Of a DNA stretch of 51,138 nucleotides, positions 19,131 to 28,401 are shown piece after piece (within the stretch, counting starts at the first letter, position 1; each line of letters starts with the position of its first letter). Source of the DNA: Bacteroidota bacterium (lineage in GTDB: Bacteria > Bacteroidota > Bacteroidia > JACCXN01); contig JACCXN010000079.1 of the NCBI GenBank assembly GCA_013696965.1, forward strand, positions 1 through 51,138, in the 5' to 3' direction. The notes beneath the pieces were generated by a model. That model was not told the origin of the DNA, made no database searches, and saw nothing but the letters and a program-made list of their open reading frames with translations. The translations under genes were made by a program, and so were the position numbers.

Positions 19131-20132
19131 ATGAAGGAATTTAATGCCATAATTGCCAATCTGAAAAAAAAAATATATCATCCTGTATATTTTTTAATGG
19201 GTGAGGAACCTTACTTTATAGATGTAATATCTGATTTTGCTTCAAACAATATTCTGGATGATGCTGAAAAAGAATTTAATCTAAGCATATTATATGGCAG
19301 GGACATCAATGTTTCTACAATTATTAGTGAAGCCAAACGCTATCCTATGATTGGGAAATACCAGGTAGTGATAGTTAAGGAGGCTCAAAATGTAAAAAAC
19401 ATCGAAGAGCTGGAACCGTACCTTAAAAATCCACTTTCCACTACAATCCTTATTATTTGCCATAAATATAAAAGCCTGGACAAAAGAAAAAGCTTTGGAA
19501 AATCACTTGGACAAATGGCTGTTGTCCTGGATACAAAAAAGCTTCGTGATTACCAGGTTCCCGATTGGATAAATAATTACCTCGCTAACAAAGGCGGTTC
19601 AATTTCACCTAAGGCAGCAGTGTTAATGAATGAGTTTTTAGGTACCGACTTAAGCAAAATAGCCAATGAACTTGACAAGTTATTGCTTAACATCTCTGAA
19701 AAAACTGAAATTTCACCTGCTCATATTGAAAAATACATTGGCATTAGCAAAGATTTTAATAATTTCGAGTTGCAGAAAGCCCTAGGAAATAAAAACATTT
19801 TCAAATCCAATCAAATTATTAATTATTTTGAAAACAACCCTAAAAACAATCCTCTTGTACTAACTATCTCCGCTTTATTTTCATACTTCAGCAACATCCT
19901 GGCTTTTCATTATGCAAAAGACAAATCGGAGAGAGCTGTGGCCTTAGCATTGAAAATAAATCCTTTTTTTGTAAAAGAGTATGTAGAAGCCGCTAAAAAT
20001 TACGATATTCGTAAAACCGTTGAAATAATTGGCCTTTTGCGAATGTATGATTTAAAATCCAAGGGAGTTGAAAATACTTCAGCCAATGATGGTGAACTTT
20101 TAAAAGAACTTATTTTTAAGGTTCTACATTGA
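19131..20132 (+). CDS. holA: DNA polymerase III subunit delta
   Basis: The delta subunit of the clamp loader opens the beta sliding clamp during replication. The 333-residue protein has the typical N-terminus (HPVYFLMGEEPYFIDVISD, about residues 17-35). The degenerate P-loop region of delta subunits follows, then VVIVKEAQNV and the lid/helical part (FLGTDLSKIANELDKLLL). The C-terminal collar domain ends at residue 333 with LLKELIFKVLH. The length matches the family. HolA proteins diverge strongly; I assign it from this block order and size. The ATG follows an A-rich leader without a Shine-Dalgarno sequence. The EVE-domain gene starts 43 nt downstream and may be cotranscribed. Confidence 0.88.
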   Translation: MKEFNAIIANLKKKIYHPVYFLMGEEPYFIDVISDFASNNILDDAEKEFNLSILYGRDINVSTIISEAKRYPMIGKYQVVIVKEAQNVKNIEELEPYLKNPLSTTILIICHKYKSLDKRKSFGKSLGQMAVVLDTKKLRDYQVPDWINNYLANKGGSISPKAAVLMNEFLGTDLSKIANELDKLLLNISEKTEISPAHIEKYIGISKDFNNFELQKALGNKNIFKSNQIINYFENNPKNNPLVLTISALFSYFSNILAFHYAKDKSERAVALALKINPFFVKEYVEAAKNYDIRKTVEIIGLLRMYDLKSKGVENTSANDGELLKELIFKVLH

Positions 20133-20175
20133 ACAAAAATAAAATGGTTTTATAAATTCAAATTTAATTTTAAGA

Positions 20176-20580
20176 ATGAATTATTGGTTAGTTAAATCTG
20201 AGCCTGTGAAATTTAGTTGGGAACAATTTTTAAAAGGAGGCACAACATTTTGGGATGGGGTAAGAAATTACCAGGCCAGAAATAATCTCAAAGAAATGAA
20301 AAAAGGAGATTTGGTGCTTTTTTACCATAGCAATGTGGGAATGGAAGTTGTGGGGATTGCAAAGGTTGTTAAGGAATATTACCAGGATCCCACTACTGAG
20401 GATAAAAATTGGGTTGTAGTTGATTTAAAACCATTCAAGACACTTAAAAAACCAGTAAGCCTTACAAAAATAAAATCAGTTCCCGCACTTGAGAATATAG
20501 GCCTTGTAAAACAAGGAAGATTGTCCGTAATGGCCTTGAAAAAGGAAGAATTTGATAAAATTCTAGAGTTGGGAAGTTAA
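20176..20580 (+). CDS. EVE domain protein (thymocyte nuclear protein 1-like)
   Basis: A single-domain, 134-residue protein of the EVE family (PUA-like fold). Characteristic blocks are NYWLVKSEP at the N-terminus, WDGVRNYQARNNLKEMKKGD at about 27-46, and LVLFYHSN near 47-54. EVE domains are thought to bind modified bases in RNA or DNA, such as 5-methyl- or 5-hydroxymethylcytosine; no specific bacterial role is settled. No restriction or modification genes accompany it other than the small HsdR-N-like protein about 2 kb upstream. It follows holA by 43 nt on the same strand. No signal peptide is present, so it should be cytoplasmic. Confidence 0.92.
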   Translation: MNYWLVKSEPVKFSWEQFLKGGTTFWDGVRNYQARNNLKEMKKGDLVLFYHSNVGMEVVGIAKVVKEYYQDPTTEDKNWVVVDLKPFKTLKKPVSLTKIKSVPALENIGLVKQGRLSVMALKKEEFDKILELGS

Positions 20581-20640
20581 AGGTTTCCATTTATTAAAAT
20601 AAAAAATAAAAAAACTAATTTTATTGTTGCTCGAAATAGT

Positions 20641-20648
20641 TACTTTTG
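20641..20648 (+). promoter_or_regulatory. -7 element of the TonB-dependent receptor gene
   Basis: TACTTTTG matches TAnnTTTG perfectly and ends 20 nt before the chosen ATG at 20669. A TTG at 20624-20626 lies 14 nt upstream, slightly short for a -33 element. Its position argues against the upstream TTG start codon. Confidence 0.55.
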
Positions 20649-20668
20649 GCAACCCAAATCAAAAAAAC

Positions 20669-23002
20669 ATGTTAATCCATTTTCTTCGAAAAGTTGTGCC
20701 ATTGCTCTCAATCCTAATTTTAGCAACTTCAGTTTCCTTTGCTCAAACAGGCAATATCAGAGGTTTTGTTTACGAAAAGGAAACAGGAGAACCAGTTATT
20801 TTTACAAATGTAATTGTAAAAGGAACTACCCTTGGGGCCTCAACAGATGTAAATGGATATTATCAAATCACCAAAGTCCCGGCAGGAGATCATATTATTG
20901 AAGTAACCTATTTAGGTTATGAGACAGTTAATGTAAAGGTATCTTTAAAAGCCGGTGAAATAGCCAACAAAAGAATCACATTGGAAAAATCTACTGTTTC
21001 CCTTAAGGCTTTTAGCATTTCAGCTGATAAACAAGAAGCTAAAACAGAGGTAAGGAACTCCGTGGTTGCAATTACACCTAAAGATATAAAACAAGTCCCA
21101 ACAGTGGGCGGTGAGGCTGACCTTGCCCAGTATTTGCAGGTATTACCAGGAGTTATTTTTACCGGAGATCAGGGTGGACAATTATATATCAGGGGTGGTT
21201 CTCCTGTTCAAAACAAGGTACTAATGGATGGAATGATCATTTATAACCCCTTCCACTCCATTGGTTTGTTTTCTGTATTTGATACTGACATTATTAGAAA
21301 TGCAGATATATACACCGGAGGATTTGGGGCTGAATATGGAGGCCGGATTTCTTCAATAATGGATATTAAAACAAGGGACGGAAACAAAAAACGCATTTCT
21401 GGAAAAGTTGCTGCCTCTACCTTTGGTACTAAAACACTTATCGAAGGTCCCATTTTCAAACAAAAAGAAGATTTTACAGGAGGTAGTTCATCCTTTATTG
21501 TATCTGCAAAAAATTCCTATTTGGCTCAAAGCTCACGTTTGTTTTATACTTATGCAGATACGGCAGGCTTGCCCTTTAATTTTTCTGATTATTATGGAAA
21601 AGTTTCCTTTAGTGCTGAAAATGGCAGTAAAATAAATCTTTTTGGTTTTAGCTTTAACGATAAAGTTAAGTATCAGGCCATTTCTGATTTAAATTGGAAA
21701 TCATTTGGCGGAGGTTCAAATTTTGTGCTTGTGCCTACTGGAACTCCAATGCTTGTTGAAGGAAATTTTGCTTATTCCTCTTACGATATTACTATGGAGG
21801 AAAAAGATTTGAGTCCAAGAAGGAGCAAGATTGATGGTTTTAACCTGGGCTTGAACTTTACATACTACCAGGGAGAAAATGAATTAAAATATGGACTTGA
21901 AGTATTAGGATTCCAAACTGAATTTGAGTTTTTTAATTCCTTGAACAGAAAAATCGAACAAAACCAGAATACCACTGAATTCGGAGCATTTGTGAAATAT
22001 AAATTTGTTATTGGAAATTTAGTGGTTGACCCAAGCTTTAGAGCACAATACTATGCTTCAATGGATAATTTCTCACCTGAACCCCGACTGGGAGCAAAGT
22101 ATAACATTGGTGACCGTTTTAGAATTAAAGCATCTGGTGGTTTATATTCTCAAAACCTCATAAGTGCTGTTTCTGACAGGGATGTTGTTAATTTATTTTA
22201 TGGCTTTCTTTCAGGCTCTGATAATATCCCAGGAAAATTTACAGACAAGGATGGTACAACCCGGGAAGTTACCCATAAACTGCAAAAAGCCAATCACCTG
22301 ATTTTGGGAACTGAAATTGACCTTACAAAAAACATTACATTAAACGTTGAGGTGTACAATAAAAATTTCACACAATTAACAAATATCAACAGGAACAAAA
22401 TCTTTAATGATGACAATACATCCACTACTAAACCGGATGAATTGAAAAAAGATTTTATTATTGAAACCGGAACAGCAAAAGGAATTGATTTTTTATTGAA
22501 GTATGACATTAAAAAATTATATGTATGGGTAGTATATTCAATGTCTTATGTTGATCGCTGGGATGGAAAAAAACTATATTACCCTGTTTTTGACAGAAGA
22601 CATAATGTAAATTTTGTGGCTTCCTATACCTTTGGCAAAGACCTTAATTGGGAATTTGATGCCCGTTGGAATTATGGTACAGGTTTTCCATTTACCCCTA
22701 CTCAAGGATTTTATGAAAACAACACTTTTAGTGGAGGAACCAATACCGATTATACAAGTACAAACGGGGAACTGGGGATAATTTATGGCGATTTAAATAG
22801 CCAAAGGCTTCCAACCTACCACCGTCTTGACCTTACCTTAAAAAGGAAATTTGAAATTTCTCAAAGATCAACCCTTGAAACTGTATTTAGTGTTACAAAT
22901 GCATACAACAGGGAAAATATCTTTTATTTTGACAGGGTAAGGTACGAGAGGGTAAATCAGCTTCCTATTCTTCCATCACTGGGCATGAGCTTGACTTTTT
23001 AG
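20669..23002 (+). CDS. TonB-dependent outer-membrane receptor with CarboxypepD_reg-like domain
   Basis: A TonB-dependent active transporter of 777 residues. The signal peptide ends at SVSFAQ (about residue 26). A carboxypeptidase-regulatory-like domain follows (GNIRGFVYEKETGEPVIFT, about 28-115). The plug contains QYLQVLPGVIF, GQLYIRGGSP and NKVLMDGM, and a beta-barrel runs to a C-terminal aromatic strand (GMSLTF). It is shorter than SusC proteins (about 1000 residues) and no susD gene follows, so it is not a typical glycan-utilisation pair. The ligand is unknown. The frame can be extended 15 codons to a TTG at 20624, but the -7 box lies inside that extension and the ATG gives a clean signal peptide. 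A TonB box cannot be recognised with confidence. Confidence 0.9.
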   Translation: MLIHFLRKVVPLLSILILATSVSFAQTGNIRGFVYEKETGEPVIFTNVIVKGTTLGASTDVNGYYQITKVPAGDHIIEVTYLGYETVNVKVSLKAGEIANKRITLEKSTVSLKAFSISADKQEAKTEVRNSVVAITPKDIKQVPTVGGEADLAQYLQVLPGVIFTGDQGGQLYIRGGSPVQNKVLMDGMIIYNPFHSIGLFSVFDTDIIRNADIYTGGFGAEYGGRISSIMDIKTRDGNKKRISGKVAASTFGTKTLIEGPIFKQKEDFTGGSSSFIVSAKNSYLAQSSRLFYTYADTAGLPFNFSDYYGKVSFSAENGSKINLFGFSFNDKVKYQAISDLNWKSFGGGSNFVLVPTGTPMLVEGNFAYSSYDITMEEKDLSPRRSKIDGFNLGLNFTYYQGENELKYGLEVLGFQTEFEFFNSLNRKIEQNQNTTEFGAFVKYKFVIGNLVVDPSFRAQYYASMDNFSPEPRLGAKYNIGDRFRIKASGGLYSQNLISAVSDRDVVNLFYGFLSGSDNIPGKFTDKDGTTREVTHKLQKANHLILGTEIDLTKNITLNVEVYNKNFTQLTNINRNKIFNDDNTSTTKPDELKKDFIIETGTAKGIDFLLKYDIKKLYVWVVYSMSYVDRWDGKKLYYPVFDRRHNVNFVASYTFGKDLNWEFDARWNYGTGFPFTPTQGFYENNTFSGGTNTDYTSTNGELGIIYGDLNSQRLPTYHRLDLTLKRKFEISQRSTLETVFSVTNAYNRENIFYFDRVRYERVNQLPILPSLGMSLTF

Positions 23003-23172
23003 TGGTTTTAATTCACTTTGTTTAATATTAAAAAAGGTCCTTGTTATTTTAAAAACCTTTCATTAAACCACCTTTCATCCAATACCTGACACTTCTTTTT
23101 CGTTTAAATTTATTCATCATTCCATAAAACACGGATTAACTAAATTATAAACAATAGTTAATTATTGTTTTA

Positions 23173-23198
23173 TTGACACTGAATAATTACTATTTTTG
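23173..23198 (+). promoter_or_regulatory. pyrG promoter
   Basis: TATTTTTG at 23191-23198 is a perfect TAnnTTTG box. TTG at 23173-23175 lies 15 nt upstream; a second TTG at 23165-23167 gives a 23-nt spacer. The pyrG ATG is 42 nt downstream. Confidence 0.62.
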
Positions 23199-23207
23199 CA
23201 GGATTAA

Positions 23208-24857
<1,650 letters not shown>

Positions 24858-24919
24858 TTTTTTTTCCAGTGTTTTAAATGAGACTTTTTCATTGTTTATT
24901 TCACAAATCAATAATCAGA

Positions 24920-24949
24920 TAAAAACAACATTTTTTAATGTTGTTTTTA
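24920..24949 (+). terminator. hairpin terminator downstream of pyrG
   Basis: A perfect 13-bp stem (24920-24932 with 24937-24949, core AAAAACAACATT) surrounds a TTTT loop. It lies 62 nt after the pyrG stop, and the 3' arm ends in a run of T. The stem is AT-rich, with only two GC pairs, so termination may be partial; the yidC promoter follows at once. Confidence 0.68.
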
Positions 24950-24982
24950 CTAACAATAAAACACCTTTACCTTAATTAATAT

Positions 24983-24990
24983 TATCTTTG
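24983..24990 (+). promoter_or_regulatory. -7 element of yidC
   Basis: TATCTTTG matches TAnnTTTG perfectly, 25 nt before the yidC ATG. I could not identify a convincing -33 TTG at the usual distance. Confidence 0.58.
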
Positions 24991-25015
24991 CGTTTTTTAA
25001 AATTAAACATATAAA

Positions 25016-26881
25016 ATGGATAAGAATTCCATCATTGGACTTTTACTTATAGCTGCAATTCTAATTGGTTACAGCGTTTGGAATACCCCATCTCAAGAAG
25101 AAATTGAAGCTGCAAGAATAAAACAGGATTCAATTGCAACTGTTCAGGCAGAAAAAAAAGCAATTCAAAATTCAGAAATATTTGATGAGGCTCCTCTTGC
25201 CGATGCTATTCCAGATTCTTTAGAAAACACCTTGTTAAATGAAAAACTTCGTACACAATTTGGAGTTTTTGCAAATGCAGCGGTAGGGGAAGCGGAATAC
25301 TGGATTTATGAAAATGAATTGCTCCGATTAAAAATCAGTTCAAAAGGAGGACGCATAGTATCTGCGGAATTAAAAAATTACAAAACCTACGATTCGCTGC
25401 CTTTATATCTATTCGAAGAAAAGACATCCGCTTTTGCTTTTAATTTTAAAGCCGATAATACCCAAATTTCAACAGGTGATTTGTTTTTCACACCAATTAA
25501 CGAACCTAAAATGGTTACAGGGGAAGATTCTTCCTCTTTTACATTAAGAATGGATGCAGGCCAAGGCAGGTATATTGACTATGTATATGGTTTGAAAGGA
25601 AATTCATATTTATTAAATTTTGATGTGATTGTCCATGGACTTAATGATGTAATTTCACAGGAAACAAAGCACCTTGATTTAAACTGGAGTTTACTTGCAC
25701 CCGACCAGGAAAAAAGCATGGAAAACCAAAGGATGAACACCACAATTTATTTTAAAAATGATGATGGTGTTGATTATCTTTCCGAAACCAGTGACGATAA
25801 AGCCGTTTTGGAAAAACCAACTACCTGGGTAGGTTTAAAGCAACAATTTTTTTCAACTGTAATTATCAATGAGCAAAATTTTGAACAAAATACTTCTGTA
25901 ATTGAATCTGCAGTTGATCCTAATGAACCTGAATATGTAAAAAGACTTTCTGCAAGCCTTGGTGTTAAATATAACCACACTAAGACCGAGAAGTATGATA
26001 TGGCACTTTACCTAGGACCAAACCATTATCAAACTTTAAAAAGAAATGGATTTGAACTTCAACACATTGTTCCTCTTGGTTGGGGCATTTTTGGATGGGT
26101 AAACCAATTCCTTGTAATACCTGTATTTAATATGCTTGCAGGGTTTGACATGAGTTTTGGGATTGTCATTTTAATATTAACGCTTATTATTAAATTGGTT
26201 TTATTTCCCCTTACCTATAAGGCTTATTTGTCCACTGCTAAAATGAAGGTGCTTAAACCTGAAATTGATGAACTGAATAAAAAGTTCTCTAAGGATGAGG
26301 CTATGAAAAAACAACAAGCAGTAATGGCCCTGTATAAAAAAGCGGGAGTAAGTCCATTCGGTGGCTGTATTCCAATGCTTTTGCAATTTCCTATTCTTAT
26401 CGCATTGTTTCGTTTTTTCCCTGCATCCATTGAACTTCGTCAACAAAGCTTCCTGTGGGCAGAGGATTTGTCTACTTTCGATTCAATAGCAAGCCTGCCT
26501 TTTAATATTCCCTTTTATGGTGATCATGTTAGTTTATTTACCATATTAATGACCATTTCCACAATTTTATATACCAGGATGAACAGCCAGTTATCTGCAA
26601 GCCCTGAAATGGCCCAAATGAAATGGATGATGTACTTAATGCCAATTATTTTCCTTGGTGTATTTAATAATTATGCTGCAGGACTTAGCTATTATTATTT
26701 CCTGGCGAATATCATTACCTTTGGACAACAATTTGCAATGCAACGCATGGTTGATGATAAAGCATTGTTGGCAAAAATAGAAGTACATAAACAAAGGCCT
26801 GATAGTGATAAAAAATCCTCTTTTCAACAACGATTGGAAGATGCCGCAAAGAAAAGAGGTTATAAAATGCCTAAGAAATAA
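25016..26881 (+). CDS. yidC: membrane protein insertase YidC
   Basis: Inserts and folds inner-membrane proteins, alone or with SecYEG. The 621-residue protein has an N-terminal membrane anchor (IIGLLLIAAILIGYSVW, about 5-21). A large periplasmic beta-rich domain runs to about residue 350. The conserved YidC/Oxa1 core carries five C-terminal membrane segments. It includes MSFGIVILILTLIIKLVLFP, then PFGGCIPMLLQFPILIALFR, and ends in a basic tail (KKRGYKMPKK) that could contact ribosomes. The length and two-part layout are those of Gram-negative YidC. It has its own -7 box and is followed after 35 nt by the DUF6438 lipoprotein genes, which may read through from it. Confidence 0.97.
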   Translation: MDKNSIIGLLLIAAILIGYSVWNTPSQEEIEAARIKQDSIATVQAEKKAIQNSEIFDEAPLADAIPDSLENTLLNEKLRTQFGVFANAAVGEAEYWIYENELLRLKISSKGGRIVSAELKNYKTYDSLPLYLFEEKTSAFAFNFKADNTQISTGDLFFTPINEPKMVTGEDSSSFTLRMDAGQGRYIDYVYGLKGNSYLLNFDVIVHGLNDVISQETKHLDLNWSLLAPDQEKSMENQRMNTTIYFKNDDGVDYLSETSDDKAVLEKPTTWVGLKQQFFSTVIINEQNFEQNTSVIESAVDPNEPEYVKRLSASLGVKYNHTKTEKYDMALYLGPNHYQTLKRNGFELQHIVPLGWGIFGWVNQFLVIPVFNMLAGFDMSFGIVILILTLIIKLVLFPLTYKAYLSTAKMKVLKPEIDELNKKFSKDEAMKKQQAVMALYKKAGVSPFGGCIPMLLQFPILIALFRFFPASIELRQQSFLWAEDLSTFDSIASLPFNIPFYGDHVSLFTILMTISTILYTRMNSQLSASPEMAQMKWMMYLMPIIFLGVFNNYAAGLSYYYFLANIITFGQQFAMQRMVDDKALLAKIEVHKQRPDSDKKSSFQQRLEDAAKKRGYKMPKK

Positions 26882-26916
26882 TACTTTATTTGTTCCTTTT
26901 ATTAAAACTGATTTTT

Positions 26917-27540
26917 ATGAAAAATCCATTTTTAATTGTTTTTATATTATTTACTATAAGCATTTTCGGCTGTAAAACACCAAAAGAAAAACAAACCATT
27001 CCTGAAAATAAAGTAAATCAATCAACAGAAAATAAATTACCTGGTTCAAAAGACAATAACCCAGTTTCGACTAAAGAAAATTCTTTAAATTCATCTGGTA
27101 TTGAACAGTCTTCTAATGTGGAAAAACTTAAAAACATGGACTTTGTTTCCGCCAAAGGAAATGACACTATTTTCGCTACCATGGAAAAAACACCTTGTTA
27201 TGGAACTTGTCCTGTTTACAAATTAATGATTTTCAAATCAGGTCTTGCAATTTACCAAGGCATTAGAAATGTTGACAAAACTGGAAGATTCCTGGTTTAT
27301 TTTTCACTGGAGGAAATGAAGGAAATTGAAAATAAGGCAAATGAAATTAATTATTTTAAGCTAAAGGATGAATATGATTCTCCTGTTACAGATTTCCCTA
27401 CTACCATTACATCCCTAAGAATTAATGGAAAAGTGAAAGTAGTTTCAAATCGTGTTGGAGGCCCTCCTGAATTGAAGGGTTTTGAAAAACATATAGATGA
27501 AACTTTAATGCGAAAAGAATTTAAAGAACTTGACAAGTAA
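26917..27540 (+). CDS. DUF6438 domain lipoprotein, copy 1
   Basis: A 207-residue lipoprotein. The signal peptide leads to a lipobox ending at the cysteine in SIFGCKTPKE. A hydrophilic N/K/S/E-rich linker of about 50 residues follows. The folded domain, from about residue 77, carries TPCYGTCPVYKLMIFKSG and TDFPTTITSLRINGK, which I recognise as DUF6438. The two close cysteines in CYGTC are conserved and could form a disulfide or bind a metal. The family has no known function. The open frame reaches a TTG at 26890, but the ATG at 26917 directly precedes a normal lipoprotein signal. It is the first member of a tandem pair downstream of yidC and shares a nearly identical 41-nt block with copy 2. 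Confidence 0.83.
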   Translation: MKNPFLIVFILFTISIFGCKTPKEKQTIPENKVNQSTENKLPGSKDNNPVSTKENSLNSSGIEQSSNVEKLKNMDFVSAKGNDTIFATMEKTPCYGTCPVYKLMIFKSGLAIYQGIRNVDKTGRFLVYFSLEEMKEIENKANEINYFKLKDEYDSPVTDFPTTITSLRINGKVKVVSNRVGGPPELKGFEKHIDETLMRKEFKELDK

Positions 27541-27795
27541 AACCAACAGTAGGGTGCAGATAGTAAAGAATCATAAATTTACTTTTCTTTTCATAATAGT
27601 TTCACTATTTTTTTCATCCTGTAGCTTTCAAAAGAAAGCAGTTCCTGATAGCTCATCTTCGAATATTGATTTTAAAAAATTCGAAACAAAAAAAATTGTT
27701 TCTGCAAAGGATGATCAATTTATCTTCTCAACTATTGAAAGAACCCCCTGCAAAGGAACTTGTCCTGTTTACAAATTAATTATTTTCAAATCAGG
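27202..27795 (+). repeat. 41-nt near-identical block shared by the two DUF6438 genes
   Basis: Positions 27202-27242 and 27755-27795 agree at 40 of 41 nt (the block starts GGAACTTGTCCTGTTTAC). They encode the GTCPVYKL(M/I)IFKSG segment of each gene. The single difference turns Met into Ile. The rest of the two genes is much more diverged at the nucleotide level. Confidence 0.9.
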
Positions 27796-28087
27796 AGATG
27801 CCATTTATGATGGAAGTGATCATGTAATTCACACCGGACGGTTTTTAGTAAAGTTTTCAAAAGTCGACTTGGAGAAAATTTCAGCAAAAGCGAAAGAAGT
27901 TAAATATTTCTCATTCAAAAATGAATACCCAACAAAATCAGGAGATTTCCCTGCAACAATAACATCCTTAAGAGTTAATAAAAAAGTTAAAAGCACAAAT
28001 AATCGGGCAGGTTCCATAAAAGGCCTTAGCGATTTTGAAAATTTTATTGAACAAATGCTTTTTACCAAAAAATTCATTCCACTTTAA
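27554..28087 (+). CDS. DUF6438 domain lipoprotein, copy 2
   Basis: A 177-residue paralogue of the preceding gene. The signal peptide leads to a lipobox ending at the cysteine in FFSSCSFQKK. The linker is only about 20 residues, then the DUF6438 domain follows with TPCKGTCPVYKLIIFKSG and GDFPATITSLRVNKK. The GTC cysteine pair is retained. The reading frame has no suitable ATG before the signal sequence. Either the TTG at 27530, which overlaps the end of copy 1, or the GTG at 27554 must start it. I chose GTG because it gives a normal signal length, with AGG just before it, though the TTG cannot be excluded. Function is unknown; the pair probably arose by local duplication and is likely cotranscribed. 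Confidence 0.78.
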   Translation: MQIVKNHKFTFLFIIVSLFFSSCSFQKKAVPDSSSSNIDFKKFETKKIVSAKDDQFIFSTIERTPCKGTCPVYKLIIFKSGDAIYDGSDHVIHTGRFLVKFSKVDLEKISAKAKEVKYFSFKNEYPTKSGDFPATITSLRVNKKVKSTNNRAGSIKGLSDFENFIEQMLFTKKFIPL

Positions 28088-28401
28088 TGATTTTCTCTCC
28101 TGTTTTATACTTTTTTAAGCCTAATTGCCTGTATTTTTTAATGTGCTAATTATTAAATTTCTCCTCCTATATCCTGCTCAAAACAAAAGTATTTATTGAT
28201 TATATTAAAATTATTTTTAGTATAATCCAGTTATTCTAAAATTTTAAACAAATTAGAAAAAAAATGTTATACTTTTGATAGAGAAATCCAAAAAGAGAAC
28301 AAAGGAAAGGCTTTTTATTAATAAAAAAAGCAACCTTTAAAAATTAAACCGTCCCTAAATTAAGACCACCTAAGTGGTAGAAAAAAATTATTAAGAGTAT
28401 A
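28088..28401. other. intergenic region and leader of the SprB-like gene
   Basis: This 314-nt stretch has no open frame of note. It holds a -7 box at 28270-28277 and then a leader of roughly 120 nt with two possible hairpins. The first is at 28306-28338: 5 bp plus 6 bp, with a 3-nt bulge and an AT-rich loop. The second is at 28365-28378: a 5-bp ACCAC/GTGGT stem, 23 nt before the start codon. Neither is followed by a T run, so they are not terminators. Confidence 0.5.
28270..28277 (+). promoter_or_regulatory. -7 element of the SprB-like gene
   Basis: TACTTTTG matches TAnnTTTG perfectly, in the context TTATACTTTTGATAG. No clear -33 TTG was found. If used, it gives a 5' leader of about 120 nt. 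Confidence 0.5.

Noticed and set aside
20669-23002. SusC of a glycan-utilisation locus
   Set aside because: The receptor is too short for SusC, and no susD or glycoside hydrolase gene is next to it.
23033-23060. Hairpin AAAGGT/ACCTTT after the TonB receptor as a terminator
   Set aside because: The stem is only 6 bp, the loop is 16 nt, and no T run follows.
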